DNA from: Armatimonadota bacterium
GTDB lineage: Bacteria; Armatimonadota; Armatimonadia; Armatimonadales; Armatimonadaceae
DNA: 9,150 bases
Assembly: GCA_014380985.1 (NCBI GenBank)
Contig: JACMIU010000456.1
Location: 1 to 9,150 of the forward strand
Reading direction: 5' to 3'
This document shows, piece after piece, positions 1 through 6,608 of the stretch. The notes below the pieces were generated by a model that ran no database searches, was not told where the DNA came from, and was given only the letters and a program-made list of their open reading frames with translations. Both the position numbers and the translations under genes were made by a program. How positions within the stretch are numbered: the stretch's first letter is position 1; the number at the start of each line of letters is the position of its first letter.

Positions 1-27
1 CGCTACGTGCTACACACGCGGCGGGAA

Positions 28-79
28 CGCTCTTGATGCACTCTTAGTGTAACACATTACACGTTCTATGTCAAGAGCG
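28..79 (-). promoter_or_regulatory. Leftward sigma70-type promoter with palindromic operator-like site
   Basis: Read on the minus strand, TTGACA (74-69) is followed after exactly 17 nt by TACACT (51-46), which is a consensus -35 and a 4/6 match -10. Transcription would start near position 39 and run leftward out of the window, so the controlled gene is not visible. A palindrome, GTGTAA-N4-TTACAC (47-62), lies between the boxes and covers most of the -10. A second, nearly concentric inverted repeat (CGCTCTTGA at 28-36 and its complement at 71-79) overlaps the -35 and flanks the start point. This layout is what a repressor-controlled promoter looks like. No regulator gene is seen nearby, so the binding family (LacI, TetR, GntR or other) cannot be named. 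There is no terminator between this promoter and the end of the oxidoreductase gene at 94, so read-through from upstream is also possible. Confidence 0.68.
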
Positions 80-93
80 CTCGCCAGTTATTC

Positions 94-1185
94 TCAGTGG
101 ATTTCGATTTCCTTGCCCGCCGCCGCCGAAGCGTACACGCCGTCGAGCATTTTCTGTACCATCACGCCATGCTCAGCCGGTGCTTCGTTGGTGCGACCGT
201 CGCGCACCACCTCGACGAAGTGCCGCATCTTGTATTCCCAGTAGTCGTACTTCGGCACGAAACCGGGCGTCGCGTTCAGCATATAGCCGTTCGTGTCGGT
301 GAATATCTGCGAACCGTCCCAAATTGCCCCGCCTTTTTCGCCCATGATCTGAATGTTGAACACGTCTTTTTCGATGTGCGCCGAGAACGACGATTCAATC
401 GTCAGCATCGCCCCGGTGTCGAAGCGAATCATGCCGACCGCCAAGTCTTCCACGGTGAACGTTTTGTAGTCCCAGTTGGGCCACTGCGACGCGACTTCCG
501 ATTGTTTGTCGCCGATATACGTGAACGTGTTGCCGGTCGCGCTAACGGGCTTCGGATTGCCGATGATGTTGTGTGACGCTTCGATAATATGCACGCCAAT
601 ATCAATCATCGGACCGCCGCCTTGCAGTTCCTTGCGCCCGAACACGCCCCAGTTCGGAATGCCCCGGCGGCGCAACGCTTGCGCCCGCACGTACAAAATC
701 TTGCCGAATGCGCCGCTTTGAATCTGGTCGCGTAACACTTTGGATCGCGGCTCGAAGCGGTGCTGAAATCCAATCACGAACTCCACGCCGTTTGCTTTAG
801 CGGCATCGGCGATTTTCTGTGCTTGTTCGGCGTTCATCGCCATTGGCTTCTCGCCAAGCACCGGCTTACCGGCGTTCAGCGCGGCAACGGCGGCTTCCAT
901 ATGAACGCCGTTCGGGGTGCAAACCGATACCGCGTCAATCTGATCGCCAACCTGCGCGAGCATCTCGTTGTAGTCGGAGAACAGGTGGGTGACGCCTTGT
1001 TTTTCCTTGTACCAATCGAGGGCGGCGGGGGCGATGTCGGCGCAAGCGACGACGGACACGCCCTTCATTTTGTTGAAGTAGCCGGTGTGGGTGCGGGAAA
1101 TACCGCCCGACCCGATAAACGCCACGCGAAGGGGCTTTACGTCGCCGTCGTCCTGCGTGCTAACTGTGCTGATTTCTGTATCCAT
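94..1185 (-). CDS. Gfo/Idh/MocA-family NAD(P)-dependent oxidoreductase
   Basis: A 363-residue protein of normal length for the family. The N-terminal Rossmann half carries a GSGGIS nucleotide-binding loop (residues 25-30) after a strand reading LRVAFI, and an acidic residue ending the second strand (D50, in ACADI) that favours NAD(H) over NADP(H). CTPNGVH (89-95) and the family signature EKP (112-114, with the catalytic-region lysine K113) follow. The C-terminal half has GGGPMIDIGVH (189-199), where D195 and H199 fit the substrate-binding/catalytic pair of this family. The substrate cannot be read from sequence; relatives oxidise inositol, sugars, sugar acids or related polyols. There is no signal peptide, so it is cytoplasmic. 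The ATG at 1185 is supported by AAGGA six nt upstream. It follows the DinB-like gene by 112 nt on the same strand and may be co-transcribed with it. The leftward promoter just beyond its stop suggests a related catabolic gene outside the window. Confidence 0.93.
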   Translation of the reverse strand: MDTEISTVSTQDDGDVKPLRVAFIGSGGISRTHTGYFNKMKGVSVVACADIAPAALDWYKEKQGVTHLFSDYNEMLAQVGDQIDAVSVCTPNGVHMEAAVAALNAGKPVLGEKPMAMNAEQAQKIADAAKANGVEFVIGFQHRFEPRSKVLRDQIQSGAFGKILYVRAQALRRRGIPNWGVFGRKELQGGGPMIDIGVHIIEASHNIIGNPKPVSATGNTFTYIGDKQSEVASQWPNWDYKTFTVEDLAVGMIRFDTGAMLTIESSFSAHIEKDVFNIQIMGEKGGAIWDGSQIFTDTNGYMLNATPGFVPKYDYWEYKMRHFVEVVRDGRTNEAPAEHGVMVQKMLDGVYASAAAGKEIEIH

Positions 1186-1297
1186 AATAATTCCTTACGT
1201 TGCCTTACATGAAAGTAGGGGTATTCATCTTTTTTCGCCACGGGCGATTTATTTTCCTGCCGCGCCGCCGGAAAAAACGGCGCGGCAAAAATATTGA
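1186..1297 (-). other. 112-bp spacer with a strong GC-rich hairpin
   Basis: The spacer between the DinB-like gene and the oxidoreductase holds a 9-bp perfect inverted repeat, GCCGCGCCG (1259-1267) and its complement (1278-1286), with a 10-nt loop containing six A (six U in the minus-strand transcript). Downstream on the minus strand there is AGGAAAAT rather than a U-tract, so it is not a canonical intrinsic terminator. It could be an mRNA-stabilising or processing hairpin between two cistrons. The AAGGA ribosome-binding site of the oxidoreductase lies near 1192-1196. I see no convincing promoter here. Confidence 0.5.
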
Positions 1298-1747
1298 TTA
1301 CGCCAACGTCTGGATATAGTTGACCTGTCCCTCGTGGTACACCGTGTTCCAGTAGGTCATCAGGATCACTTCGGCGATGGATTTGTTCATGCCGCCACCA
1401 AACGGCAACATAACCACGGTAGCAAGTCGCTCGTTCGGTGCGGCTTCTACGGCGATAGCAAGGAGGTCGGCACAGTCATCCAACTGTTTGAGTGCCTTTT
1501 GCGGCGTGTCAAACTCGCTCATGGATTGCTGGTGCGCCGAGCGGTCGAGCGGCGGCAGTATCCCCGTTTCCACTAAATGCTTAGCGATTAAGTACAGACC
1601 CGCTACCTCTAAAACCTGATCGTGCGCCGAACGCCCTTTGCCCAAGGGCGACCACGTGAACTTTTCGCCCAGTTCGTTTGCCGCTTTGCCGAGTGCGCCC
1701 GCCGAATTGCGAACCATTTCTGCAAGGGTTGCTGAAGAGACTGACAT
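1298..1747 (-). CDS. DinB-like four-helix-bundle protein
   Basis: A 149-residue protein with the pattern of the DinB/YfiT-like metal-dependent superfamily: an amphipathic first helix, a first-ligand-type segment GRSAHDQVLEVAG (H42), and a C-terminal helix ending NTVYHEGQVNYIQTLA (H138 in HEGQ), which matches the family's closing H.GQ..Y motif. In canonical members the last helix has two His four residues apart; here the first is Asn (N134), so the usual three-His site looks like H42/N134/H138. Members include thiol-S-transferases (bacillithiol, mycothiol) and many of unknown role; no substrate can be assigned. The ATG at 1747 is chosen because GAAAGG lies about 10 nt upstream and the fold begins there. 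An alternative ATG at 1807 would overlap the proC stop (ATGA) but has no ribosome-binding site and adds 20 residues unlike the family. It is downstream of proC and probably co-transcribed with it. Confidence 0.78.
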   Translation of the reverse strand: MSVSSATLAEMVRNSAGALGKAANELGEKFTWSPLGKGRSAHDQVLEVAGLYLIAKHLVETGILPPLDRSAHQQSMSEFDTPQKALKQLDDCADLLAIAVEAAPNERLATVVMLPFGGGMNKSIAEVILMTYWNTVYHEGQVNYIQTLA

Positions 1748-1774
1748 AGTTAAAAACCTTTCGTTTCGCGCCGT

Positions 1775-1800
1775 GGGAACAATCGCTCCGCGATTCTCCC
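1775..1800 (-). other. Hairpin in proC / DinB-like junction
   Basis: Between the proC stop and the DinB-like start, AATCGC and GCGATT (1781-1786, 1790-1795) form a 6-bp stem with a 3-nt loop. An outer GGGA/TCCC pair (1775-1778, 1797-1800) extends it across a small internal loop. No U-tract follows on the minus strand, so it is not an intrinsic terminator. It sits about 28 nt before the DinB-like ATG and could affect mRNA stability or translation. If the longer 1807 start were used, this would be coding sequence. Confidence 0.4.
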
Positions 1801-1803
1801 GGT

Positions 1804-2616
1804 TCATCCGCCCATTGCTTTGGAGCGGTCGGCGGCGGCTTGCACCGCGTCCATGAGTGTACCCCGAAGCCCCGCCGATTCTAATACGCCGAGGGCGGCA
1901 ATCGTGGTGCCACCCGGCGTAGTTACGGCGTCTTTGAGAACCATCGGGTGCGTTCCAGTTTCCAGAATCATTTTTGCCGCGCCAAGCATAGTTTGCGCGG
2001 CGAGGAGTCGGGCGTCTTTTCGCGGCAGTCCGGCGCGGACGCCGCCATCGGTGAGTGCTTCGACAATCAGGTAAAAGTAGGCGGGGGCGGAACCGGCGAC
2101 GCCGATTACGGCGTCTATCAGCGACTCATTTGCCACCTCCACACAAACGCCGACCGCGCTAAAGAGAGTTTGCACGGTTTGCGCGTGGGCATCGGTCGCA
2201 TGGGTTCCGCGCACAAACGCCGCCGCGCCCGCGCCGACTAACGCGGGCGTGTTCGGCATGACACGAATCACGGGGGACGGGGGAGACGCGGCTTGCAACG
2301 CGGCGAGAGAAACCCCCGCCGCCACGGAAACCACCAGCGACCCCGGCGCGAGCGAACCCGCGACGGACGCGAGAAGCGGCGCGGTCGGAACCGGCTTCAC
2401 GCCGAGAAGCACCAATCCCGCGCCCGTTACCGTTTCAATTGCCGACGCGAAAACCACCGCGCCGGGCGCGTCCGACGCGAGGGCTACGGCTTGCGCCGGG
2501 GAACGCGACCATAAACGCAGGTTTCGCGGCGACACCGCGCCGGATCGAACCCAACCGCGCACGAGTGCGCCGCTCATCTGTCCGCAACCTAAGACGGCAA
2601 TTGTCAAAGTATCCAT
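1804..2616 (-). CDS. proC: Pyrroline-5-carboxylate reductase
   Basis: This enzyme catalyses the last step of proline synthesis, reducing 1-pyrroline-5-carboxylate to L-proline with NAD(P)H in the cytoplasm. The 270-residue length is typical. The N-terminal Rossmann domain begins TIAVLGCGQMSGAL with the GxGxMxxA-type loop (residues 10-17). VKP (73-75) and VMPNTPALVG (119-128) are the conserved dinucleotide-domain motifs. The C-terminal dimerisation/active-site domain shows GSAPAYFYLIVEALTDGG (175-192) and the proC signature DAVTTPGGTT (229-238). The ATG at 2616 gives a protein starting exactly at the Rossmann strand. The open frame reaches back to 2676, but the extra residues would be encoded by the upstream terminator hairpin, so they are rejected. 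There is no good Shine-Dalgarno sequence, and a TATAAC box ends 6 nt before the ATG (see that entry). It heads a probable transcript with the DinB-like gene and perhaps the oxidoreductase. Confidence 0.95.
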   Translation of the reverse strand: MDTLTIAVLGCGQMSGALVRGWVRSGAVSPRNLRLWSRSPAQAVALASDAPGAVVFASAIETVTGAGLVLLGVKPVPTAPLLASVAGSLAPGSLVVSVAAGVSLAALQAASPPSPVIRVMPNTPALVGAGAAAFVRGTHATDAHAQTVQTLFSAVGVCVEVANESLIDAVIGVAGSAPAYFYLIVEALTDGGVRAGLPRKDARLLAAQTMLGAAKMILETGTHPMVLKDAVTTPGGTTIAALGVLESAGLRGTLMDAVQAAADRSKAMGG

Positions 2617-2622
2617 GAGCCG

Positions 2623-2628
2623 GTTATA
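2623..2628 (-). promoter_or_regulatory. Putative -10 box for (leaderless) proC
   Basis: On the minus strand, TATAAC (5/6 match to TATAAT) ends 6 nt before the proC ATG at 2616. Normal -10 to start-point spacing would put the transcript start at or next to the A of the ATG, giving a leaderless mRNA, which would explain the missing Shine-Dalgarno. The -35 region, 17 nt away, is TTTCTT and falls in the T-rich tail of the preceding terminator, so it is poor. The call rests on position and the -10 match only. Confidence 0.4.
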
Positions 2629-2640
2629 CCTGCCACATCG

Positions 2641-2687
2641 GCAAAAAGAAAGCCCCGCCGATGCCATAGGTGACATCGGCGGGGCTT
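2641..2687 (-). terminator. Intrinsic terminator of the metalloprotease gene
   Basis: Minus-strand reading gives a perfect 14-bp GC-rich stem (arms at 2687-2674 and 2663-2650) with a 10-nt loop, followed at once by TTCTTTTTGC, a U-rich tail. This is a canonical rho-independent terminator. It begins 17 nt after the metalloprotease stop codon and ends about 24 nt before the proC start, separating the two transcription units. One arm plus the loop (2652-2672) recurs with one mismatch at 8354-8374. Confidence 0.93.
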
Positions 2688-2704
2688 ACCGGGAACGGGG
2701 CGTT

Positions 2705-5700
2705 CTATGGATTGGCGTTTTGCGCCGCCGCCTTTGCCGCTTCTTCCGCGATCATTTCCTTCGGGCGACCGAACAGAAGTGACAGCAGGTCAAGCGGGTT
2801 GACCGCCCCGCCGTTTTGTCCGAGCGTCACGCGGGCATCGAGGGTGCGCGTGATTTTGTCGAGCGAATCGGCGTAGTGCGCCTTAGTGTATGTGTCAAGC
2901 GTCGGAACCGATTTCGCCGCCGTGAGTTTGGTTTTCATCGTGCGTAGTTCGTTCCACGCCAGCATTTGCGCGTCGGCGTTCACGCCGCCTTGCAGGGCGA
3001 TGTCCGCCATTCGTTCGACATAAGCGCGTTGCAGGTTGCGGCGTAGTGCGTCCACGTTCGATTTCGCCGGGATTTCCGCCCACACGCTACCCGACACCGT
3101 GTTGAACAGGTAAGGCAGGGTAAACGGTTTTTCCTTAGCCGCCGCTTTGAACTCGTTGTTCGCCACGCGCTTGAGCATCGTGGATGAGAACAGGCGCGTT
3201 AATGCGGATTTTTGCAGGATGGACAACCGATCCAGCATCGCCACTTCGTCCGCGCCGAATGCGAACGGCGAAGCGTCGGAAGCGAGTTTGCCATAGTATG
3301 ACGGCGGAACCGGTAGGGCGTTCGGCGCGAACAGGTACGTGGTCAGCAAGGACAACGCTTGTCGCTGTGTGTTCGGCGACACGGTGGCGATAGCGGGCTT
3401 TTCGCCCATATCACCCTTGTTCGTGTGCGAAAGGTTCTGACCGCCGATAAACCGTGTCGCAAATCCCGCCGCCCCAGAATAATATCGAAGGAGCAGATTG
3501 AAATCTCGCGTGAAATCGTAATACGATTCGCCGTTTTTCGGTTCACGCTGGGGAAGCGACATCAACAACTTTCGCGCCAACTTCATAGTTTCCTTTTGGA
3601 AGGCGAGGTTGTCCTTGCCGATGTCGAAGCGGGCAATATCGGGGTCGAAACTATCCGCGACTTCGTCCGACAGGTACGCATGACCGGGCTTGCCGCTTTG
3701 TGCGGCGTGGCGTTTCAGCACCGGTTTTTCTTCTTCCGGCGTTTTCGCCGAAGGAATATCCATGTAACCGTATTCCACCGCCCATTTATCGTAGGTGCCA
3801 ATTTCGGTGGCGAAATACATTGCGCCCGATTTGTTCAGCGCGGCGATATTGAACGGATTGTAGTCCATCACCGACGCGCCCGTGCCGCCCGCGTCCGTCA
3901 CCGCTTTGTCGCCTAATTGCGCGAGCGAGTATTCTTTTGACGCGACAAAGTTATGTCGAAGCCCGATGCAGTGTCCGAACTCGTGTGCGATAACTTCGGT
4001 CACGTACTGATCTACGAACGCTTTCCGCTCGGCAGGGGACAACACACCGTTTGCCGCCATCGCGGAGAGTGCTTGATGCCCGAACTGGAGGGACTGTTTC
4101 CCTTCGGATGCCCGCGAGCAGTAGCGCGGATCATTGAAGTTTGCCATTGCCGTTCGCGCCGGTTGCCCCGGTTTTGCTTGGAGCGACGCTTTATACCGCG
4201 CTTCCTCCTGCGGGATGCCCGCGCCGATAGCGAACGCTTCGCCCGGCGAAATCACCTGCTGATACTCTTGGTTGCCGCCAATCACAAACGCGGCGTCCAT
4301 CGTGATCGAGGCATTCACAATCTGCCCGGTCAGAGGGTTGGTACGGAACAGGGCGATAGCGTAACCCGCGTTCGAGGGAGAAAAGCGTACACAGTTGAAG
4401 CGCATATCCGCCGTATCGGTCGGCGTATTCGGGTCTTTCGGGTCGGGCTTGTCGGGGATCTGCTTCACGACAACGGCGTTCTTGTAGCCGATTTTCTCGA
4501 ACGCTTTATTCCAGATCAGGAATCCCTTCTCAAACGCCGGGCGGTACTCCGCCGGAATACCGTTGTCGAGCCAGAAAACAATCGGCTTGACCGGTTCGCT
4601 CAACGCGGCGGTGGGGTCTTTCTTTTCCAGTTTCCACCGCTGGATGTAATGCACCATAGGATCTTTTGCTGTGTCGTCATCGAATGATAGGTAATCGGAC
4701 GTGAAGTAACCGATGCGGGGGTCGGACAGACGCGGTTTGTAGTCCGTATCTTTGGGAAGTGCCGACAGGTTGTAGATAACGGTTATCGGCGCGGAGCGGG
4801 CATCGGCAAGCGCACCGGAAAACGCGCGTCCGCCTTTCTGGAAGTGGTACTGCGTGGAAACCACCAAGTTTTCAGGGAAGTTTTTGATTTCCTTGATAAA
4901 AGTTTTATCCCGATCGAGCGAATAGCCGCTACCTGCACCGCCGCCAAACGGCGAACCGCCGCCGCTAAACAGTTGCGATACCTGCGAAATATCGCCCCGG
5001 AAAAAATCGGAAACGTCAATCAGCACCGACTTGCGCGATTCTTGCTTCGCTTCGATTTTGAACGCTTGCAGGTAGCCATCAGCATAGGAGCGGCGCACGG
5101 CGCGTGCCATTTCCGGTTTCGTGGAGCGGAACAGGAAGTTCGGCACGGTGAGGAAAACGCGGTCGTCCATCTTCTCAAATTGGAACACAAGGTCGCTAAT
5201 CGGATCGCCCGCGATTACCTGTTCGGCAGTTCCGGTCGCGGCAGTCGCTTGAAGCATCATCAGTTTGTTGAACGCGGATTCGGGCAGTTCGACGTAAATC
5301 TTATCGGAACCGGCTTCTTTTTTGCGCCACAGTGTGACCACGCCTTCGGTCTTGACGAAGCCTTCCTTGACGGTTTCATCAATCGTTTTGTCTTTTTTCG
5401 GCTCCACTTTCGGCGCGGCGGCGGCAATCGGTTCGGTTTTACCGTCCCCGGCAATGGCTTTCGGGGCTTCGGTGAGCGGTTTCGGCGTTTGGTTCGCCGC
5501 GAACGGTGCGCCTTCGGTGCGAACGTCTTTGGACGTTGCGGAAGCGACCATGCCGCCGCCGAGCGGGATATTGCTGACTTCGTAACTCTGACTCACGGTG
5601 TCGCCGGTGGCGACATCCACATTCTGTGTGGAGATGAAAACTACCGGCGTGGTTCCGCTTTCCGTGTAGGTCATCTTGATTTTCGCGGTGTTGGTGTTGC

Positions 5701-6337
5701 CGACTTTCTCAAAAGCGAGCAGTTCAAAGTCCGCGTGCGCGGTGCGCGTGCCGATGTCGCCACGGGCGACGTAATCGTGCGCCCACTTGTCGCCTGTTCC
5801 CACGGTTTTCGCCGGGAAGACGATAGAGGAAGCCACGGTCAACCGTGCGCCCAGATGGTCTTCGTCTGGCTCGTCGCTCTTTTTCTTTTCGCTAAACGCG
5901 ACGATCTCACCGGCGGGCGTGAACGTGACCGTAGTGACGTCCTCGTCTTTTTCTTCCGGCATTTTTTGCCCGTTCATGGTGCGTTCCATGGACTCGGTTT
6001 CGTCGGTGATAGTGATATTGCCGTTCGCCGCAATGGCGGTGAAGGTGATTTTGCTCACCTGCTTAACATCCATTACGATGTCCTGCCCGCCCGCACTGAA
6101 CTTCGCCGTGCCTTCGGAGGACACTTTCTTCACCTGCCCGGCTTGCGCCCGGTACGAAAGAAAGAACTTGTTCGCGGCGGTTTTGTCGCTTTTCGCTTCC
6201 TTTGTGTCGGCGGCAAGCGCGGGGCTGGGAGCAGTAACGGCAAAGCCGGTGCCGAGCATCAGGGAAAGCACGGCGGTTGAGATGCGCAAAACCTTTTGTT
6301 TGCGCCGAACGGAAAATGGAAAAACGGGATTTGTCAA
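2705..6337 (-). CDS. Large secreted zinc-dependent metalloprotease (DUF5118/DUF5117/DUF4953 type)
   Basis: A predicted secreted zinc metallopeptidase of about 1210 residues. The signal peptide has a basic stretch RRKQKVLR (11-18), a hydrophobic core and an ALA-type cleavage site near residue 42. Residues about 55-275 form a beta-rich, charged domain; a Pro/Ala/Lys-rich linker follows to about 318. A DUF5118/DUF5117-like region follows, with a Gly-rich SGGGSPFGGG stretch. The catalytic domain has HEFGHCIGLRH at 785-795 (zinc ligands H785, H789, H795; catalytic E786) and a metzincin-type Met-turn SVMDY (M824), matching the DUF4953 'Met-zincin' family. Most relatives I know are about 800-900 residues, so the first 300 are extra. 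The open frame extends to an ATG at 6424, but the TTG at 6337 is preferred: AGGAG lies 10 nt upstream and the signal peptide is then well placed. Substrate unknown. The gene is transcribed alone and ends at the terminator at 2641-2687. Confidence 0.88.
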   Translation of the reverse strand: MTNPVFPFSVRRKQKVLRISTAVLSLMLGTGFAVTAPSPALAADTKEAKSDKTAANKFFLSYRAQAGQVKKVSSEGTAKFSAGGQDIVMDVKQVSKITFTAIAANGNITITDETESMERTMNGQKMPEEKDEDVTTVTFTPAGEIVAFSEKKKSDEPDEDHLGARLTVASSIVFPAKTVGTGDKWAHDYVARGDIGTRTAHADFELLAFEKVGNTNTAKIKMTYTESGTTPVVFISTQNVDVATGDTVSQSYEVSNIPLGGGMVASATSKDVRTEGAPFAANQTPKPLTEAPKAIAGDGKTEPIAAAAPKVEPKKDKTIDETVKEGFVKTEGVVTLWRKKEAGSDKIYVELPESAFNKLMMLQATAATGTAEQVIAGDPISDLVFQFEKMDDRVFLTVPNFLFRSTKPEMARAVRRSYADGYLQAFKIEAKQESRKSVLIDVSDFFRGDISQVSQLFSGGGSPFGGGAGSGYSLDRDKTFIKEIKNFPENLVVSTQYHFQKGGRAFSGALADARSAPITVIYNLSALPKDTDYKPRLSDPRIGYFTSDYLSFDDDTAKDPMVHYIQRWKLEKKDPTAALSEPVKPIVFWLDNGIPAEYRPAFEKGFLIWNKAFEKIGYKNAVVVKQIPDKPDPKDPNTPTDTADMRFNCVRFSPSNAGYAIALFRTNPLTGQIVNASITMDAAFVIGGNQEYQQVISPGEAFAIGAGIPQEEARYKASLQAKPGQPARTAMANFNDPRYCSRASEGKQSLQFGHQALSAMAANGVLSPAERKAFVDQYVTEVIAHEFGHCIGLRHNFVASKEYSLAQLGDKAVTDAGGTGASVMDYNPFNIAALNKSGAMYFATEIGTYDKWAVEYGYMDIPSAKTPEEEKPVLKRHAAQSGKPGHAYLSDEVADSFDPDIARFDIGKDNLAFQKETMKLARKLLMSLPQREPKNGESYYDFTRDFNLLLRYYSGAAGFATRFIGGQNLSHTNKGDMGEKPAIATVSPNTQRQALSLLTTYLFAPNALPVPPSYYGKLASDASPFAFGADEVAMLDRLSILQKSALTRLFSSTMLKRVANNEFKAAAKEKPFTLPYLFNTVSGSVWAEIPAKSNVDALRRNLQRAYVERMADIALQGGVNADAQMLAWNELRTMKTKLTAAKSVPTLDTYTKAHYADSLDKITRTLDARVTLGQNGGAVNPLDLLSLLFGRPKEMIAEEAAKAAAQNANP

Positions 6338-6427
6338 GGGAAGGGTACTCCTGCTTCTATGGGTATCTGTTGAGATGGCAAACTCGTGAGAAAAGAACGC
6401 GGGCGCAACATGGCGCACCAACAAACC

Positions 6428-6447
6428 GTGGCGACAAGTGTCGCTAC
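6428..6447. repeat. 20-bp near-perfect palindrome
   Basis: GTGGCGACA and TGTCGCTAC flank a 2-nt AG centre. The arms pair over 9 positions with one G-T wobble. It lies about 90 bp upstream of the metalloprotease start, in the divergent spacer. It could be a dyad operator for one or both genes, or one copy of a dispersed REP-like palindrome. Only one copy is seen in this window, so the choice cannot be made here. Confidence 0.5.
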
Positions 6448-6566
6448 ATGCTTCATTATTACCTAAGTGACGTAAAACCGCCCGGAAAAGTTACGCTTGC
6501 GAAAAAACTTTTTTATTGGACGCGGCGGTGACGGTCGAATACGGCACAAGGCGCGGCAAAATCACG

Positions 6567-6572
6567 TATAAC
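6567..6572 (+). promoter_or_regulatory. Putative -10 box for the lptA-like gene
   Basis: TATAAC matches TATAAT at 5 of 6 positions. It predicts a transcript start near 6579, just upstream of both candidate ATGs (6585, 6609) and downstream of the TTG at 6516, which argues against that longer start. The -35 area (about 6543-6549) has no good match, so this is tentative. Confidence 0.32.
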
Positions 6573-6608
6573 GAAATCGGGGGAATGCCTTATTCCCGTC
6601 CTTTTGCC

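Larger units (their letters stand above)
6338..6608. promoter_or_regulatory. Divergent spacer between metalloprotease and lptA-like gene
   Basis: This 271-bp stretch must hold promoters for both outward-facing genes. For the metalloprotease, the AGGAG ribosome-binding site is at 6352-6348; I could not pick a confident promoter. For the plus-strand gene, TATAAC (6567-6572) is a reasonable -10, 12 nt before an ATG at 6585 and 36 nt before the ATG at 6609; the -35 region is poor. It also contains a 20-bp near-palindrome (6428-6447, separate entry) and an AT-rich stretch with A6 and T6 runs (6502-6514). Short frames in it show no coding character. Confidence 0.6.

Noticed and set aside
1236..1255. 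CGCC-ACG-GGCG hairpin followed by ATTTATTTT on the plus strand
   Set aside because: The T-rich side faces the plus strand, where no gene ends; the stem is only 4 bp.
1748..1807. ATG at 1807 for the DinB-like gene, overlapping the proC stop as ATGA
   Set aside because: The overlap is attractive, but there is no ribosome-binding site and the added 20 residues do not look like the family; the 1747 ATG has GAAAGG in front.
2617..2676. Longer proC start at 2676
   Set aside because: The added residues would be encoded by the terminator hairpin and its tail, and the Rossmann domain begins directly at the 2616 ATG.
3359..4687. Two further long plus-strand frames (3359-3916, 3953-4687)
   Set aside because: Both are shadows over the metalloprotease catalytic region, with no domain and no ribosome-binding site that I could see.
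4844..6280. A 478-codon plus-strand reading frame opposite the metalloprotease
   Set aside because: It is antisense to a frame with a signal peptide and catalytic motifs, is rich in Arg, Phe and His in the way antisense frames of GC-rich genes are, and has no recognisable domain.
6486..6514. AAAAGTT...AACTTTT inverted repeat followed by Ts, resembling a plus-strand terminator
   Set aside because: The stem is AT-rich and interrupted, and no plus-strand gene lies upstream that could end there; more likely AT-rich promoter DNA.
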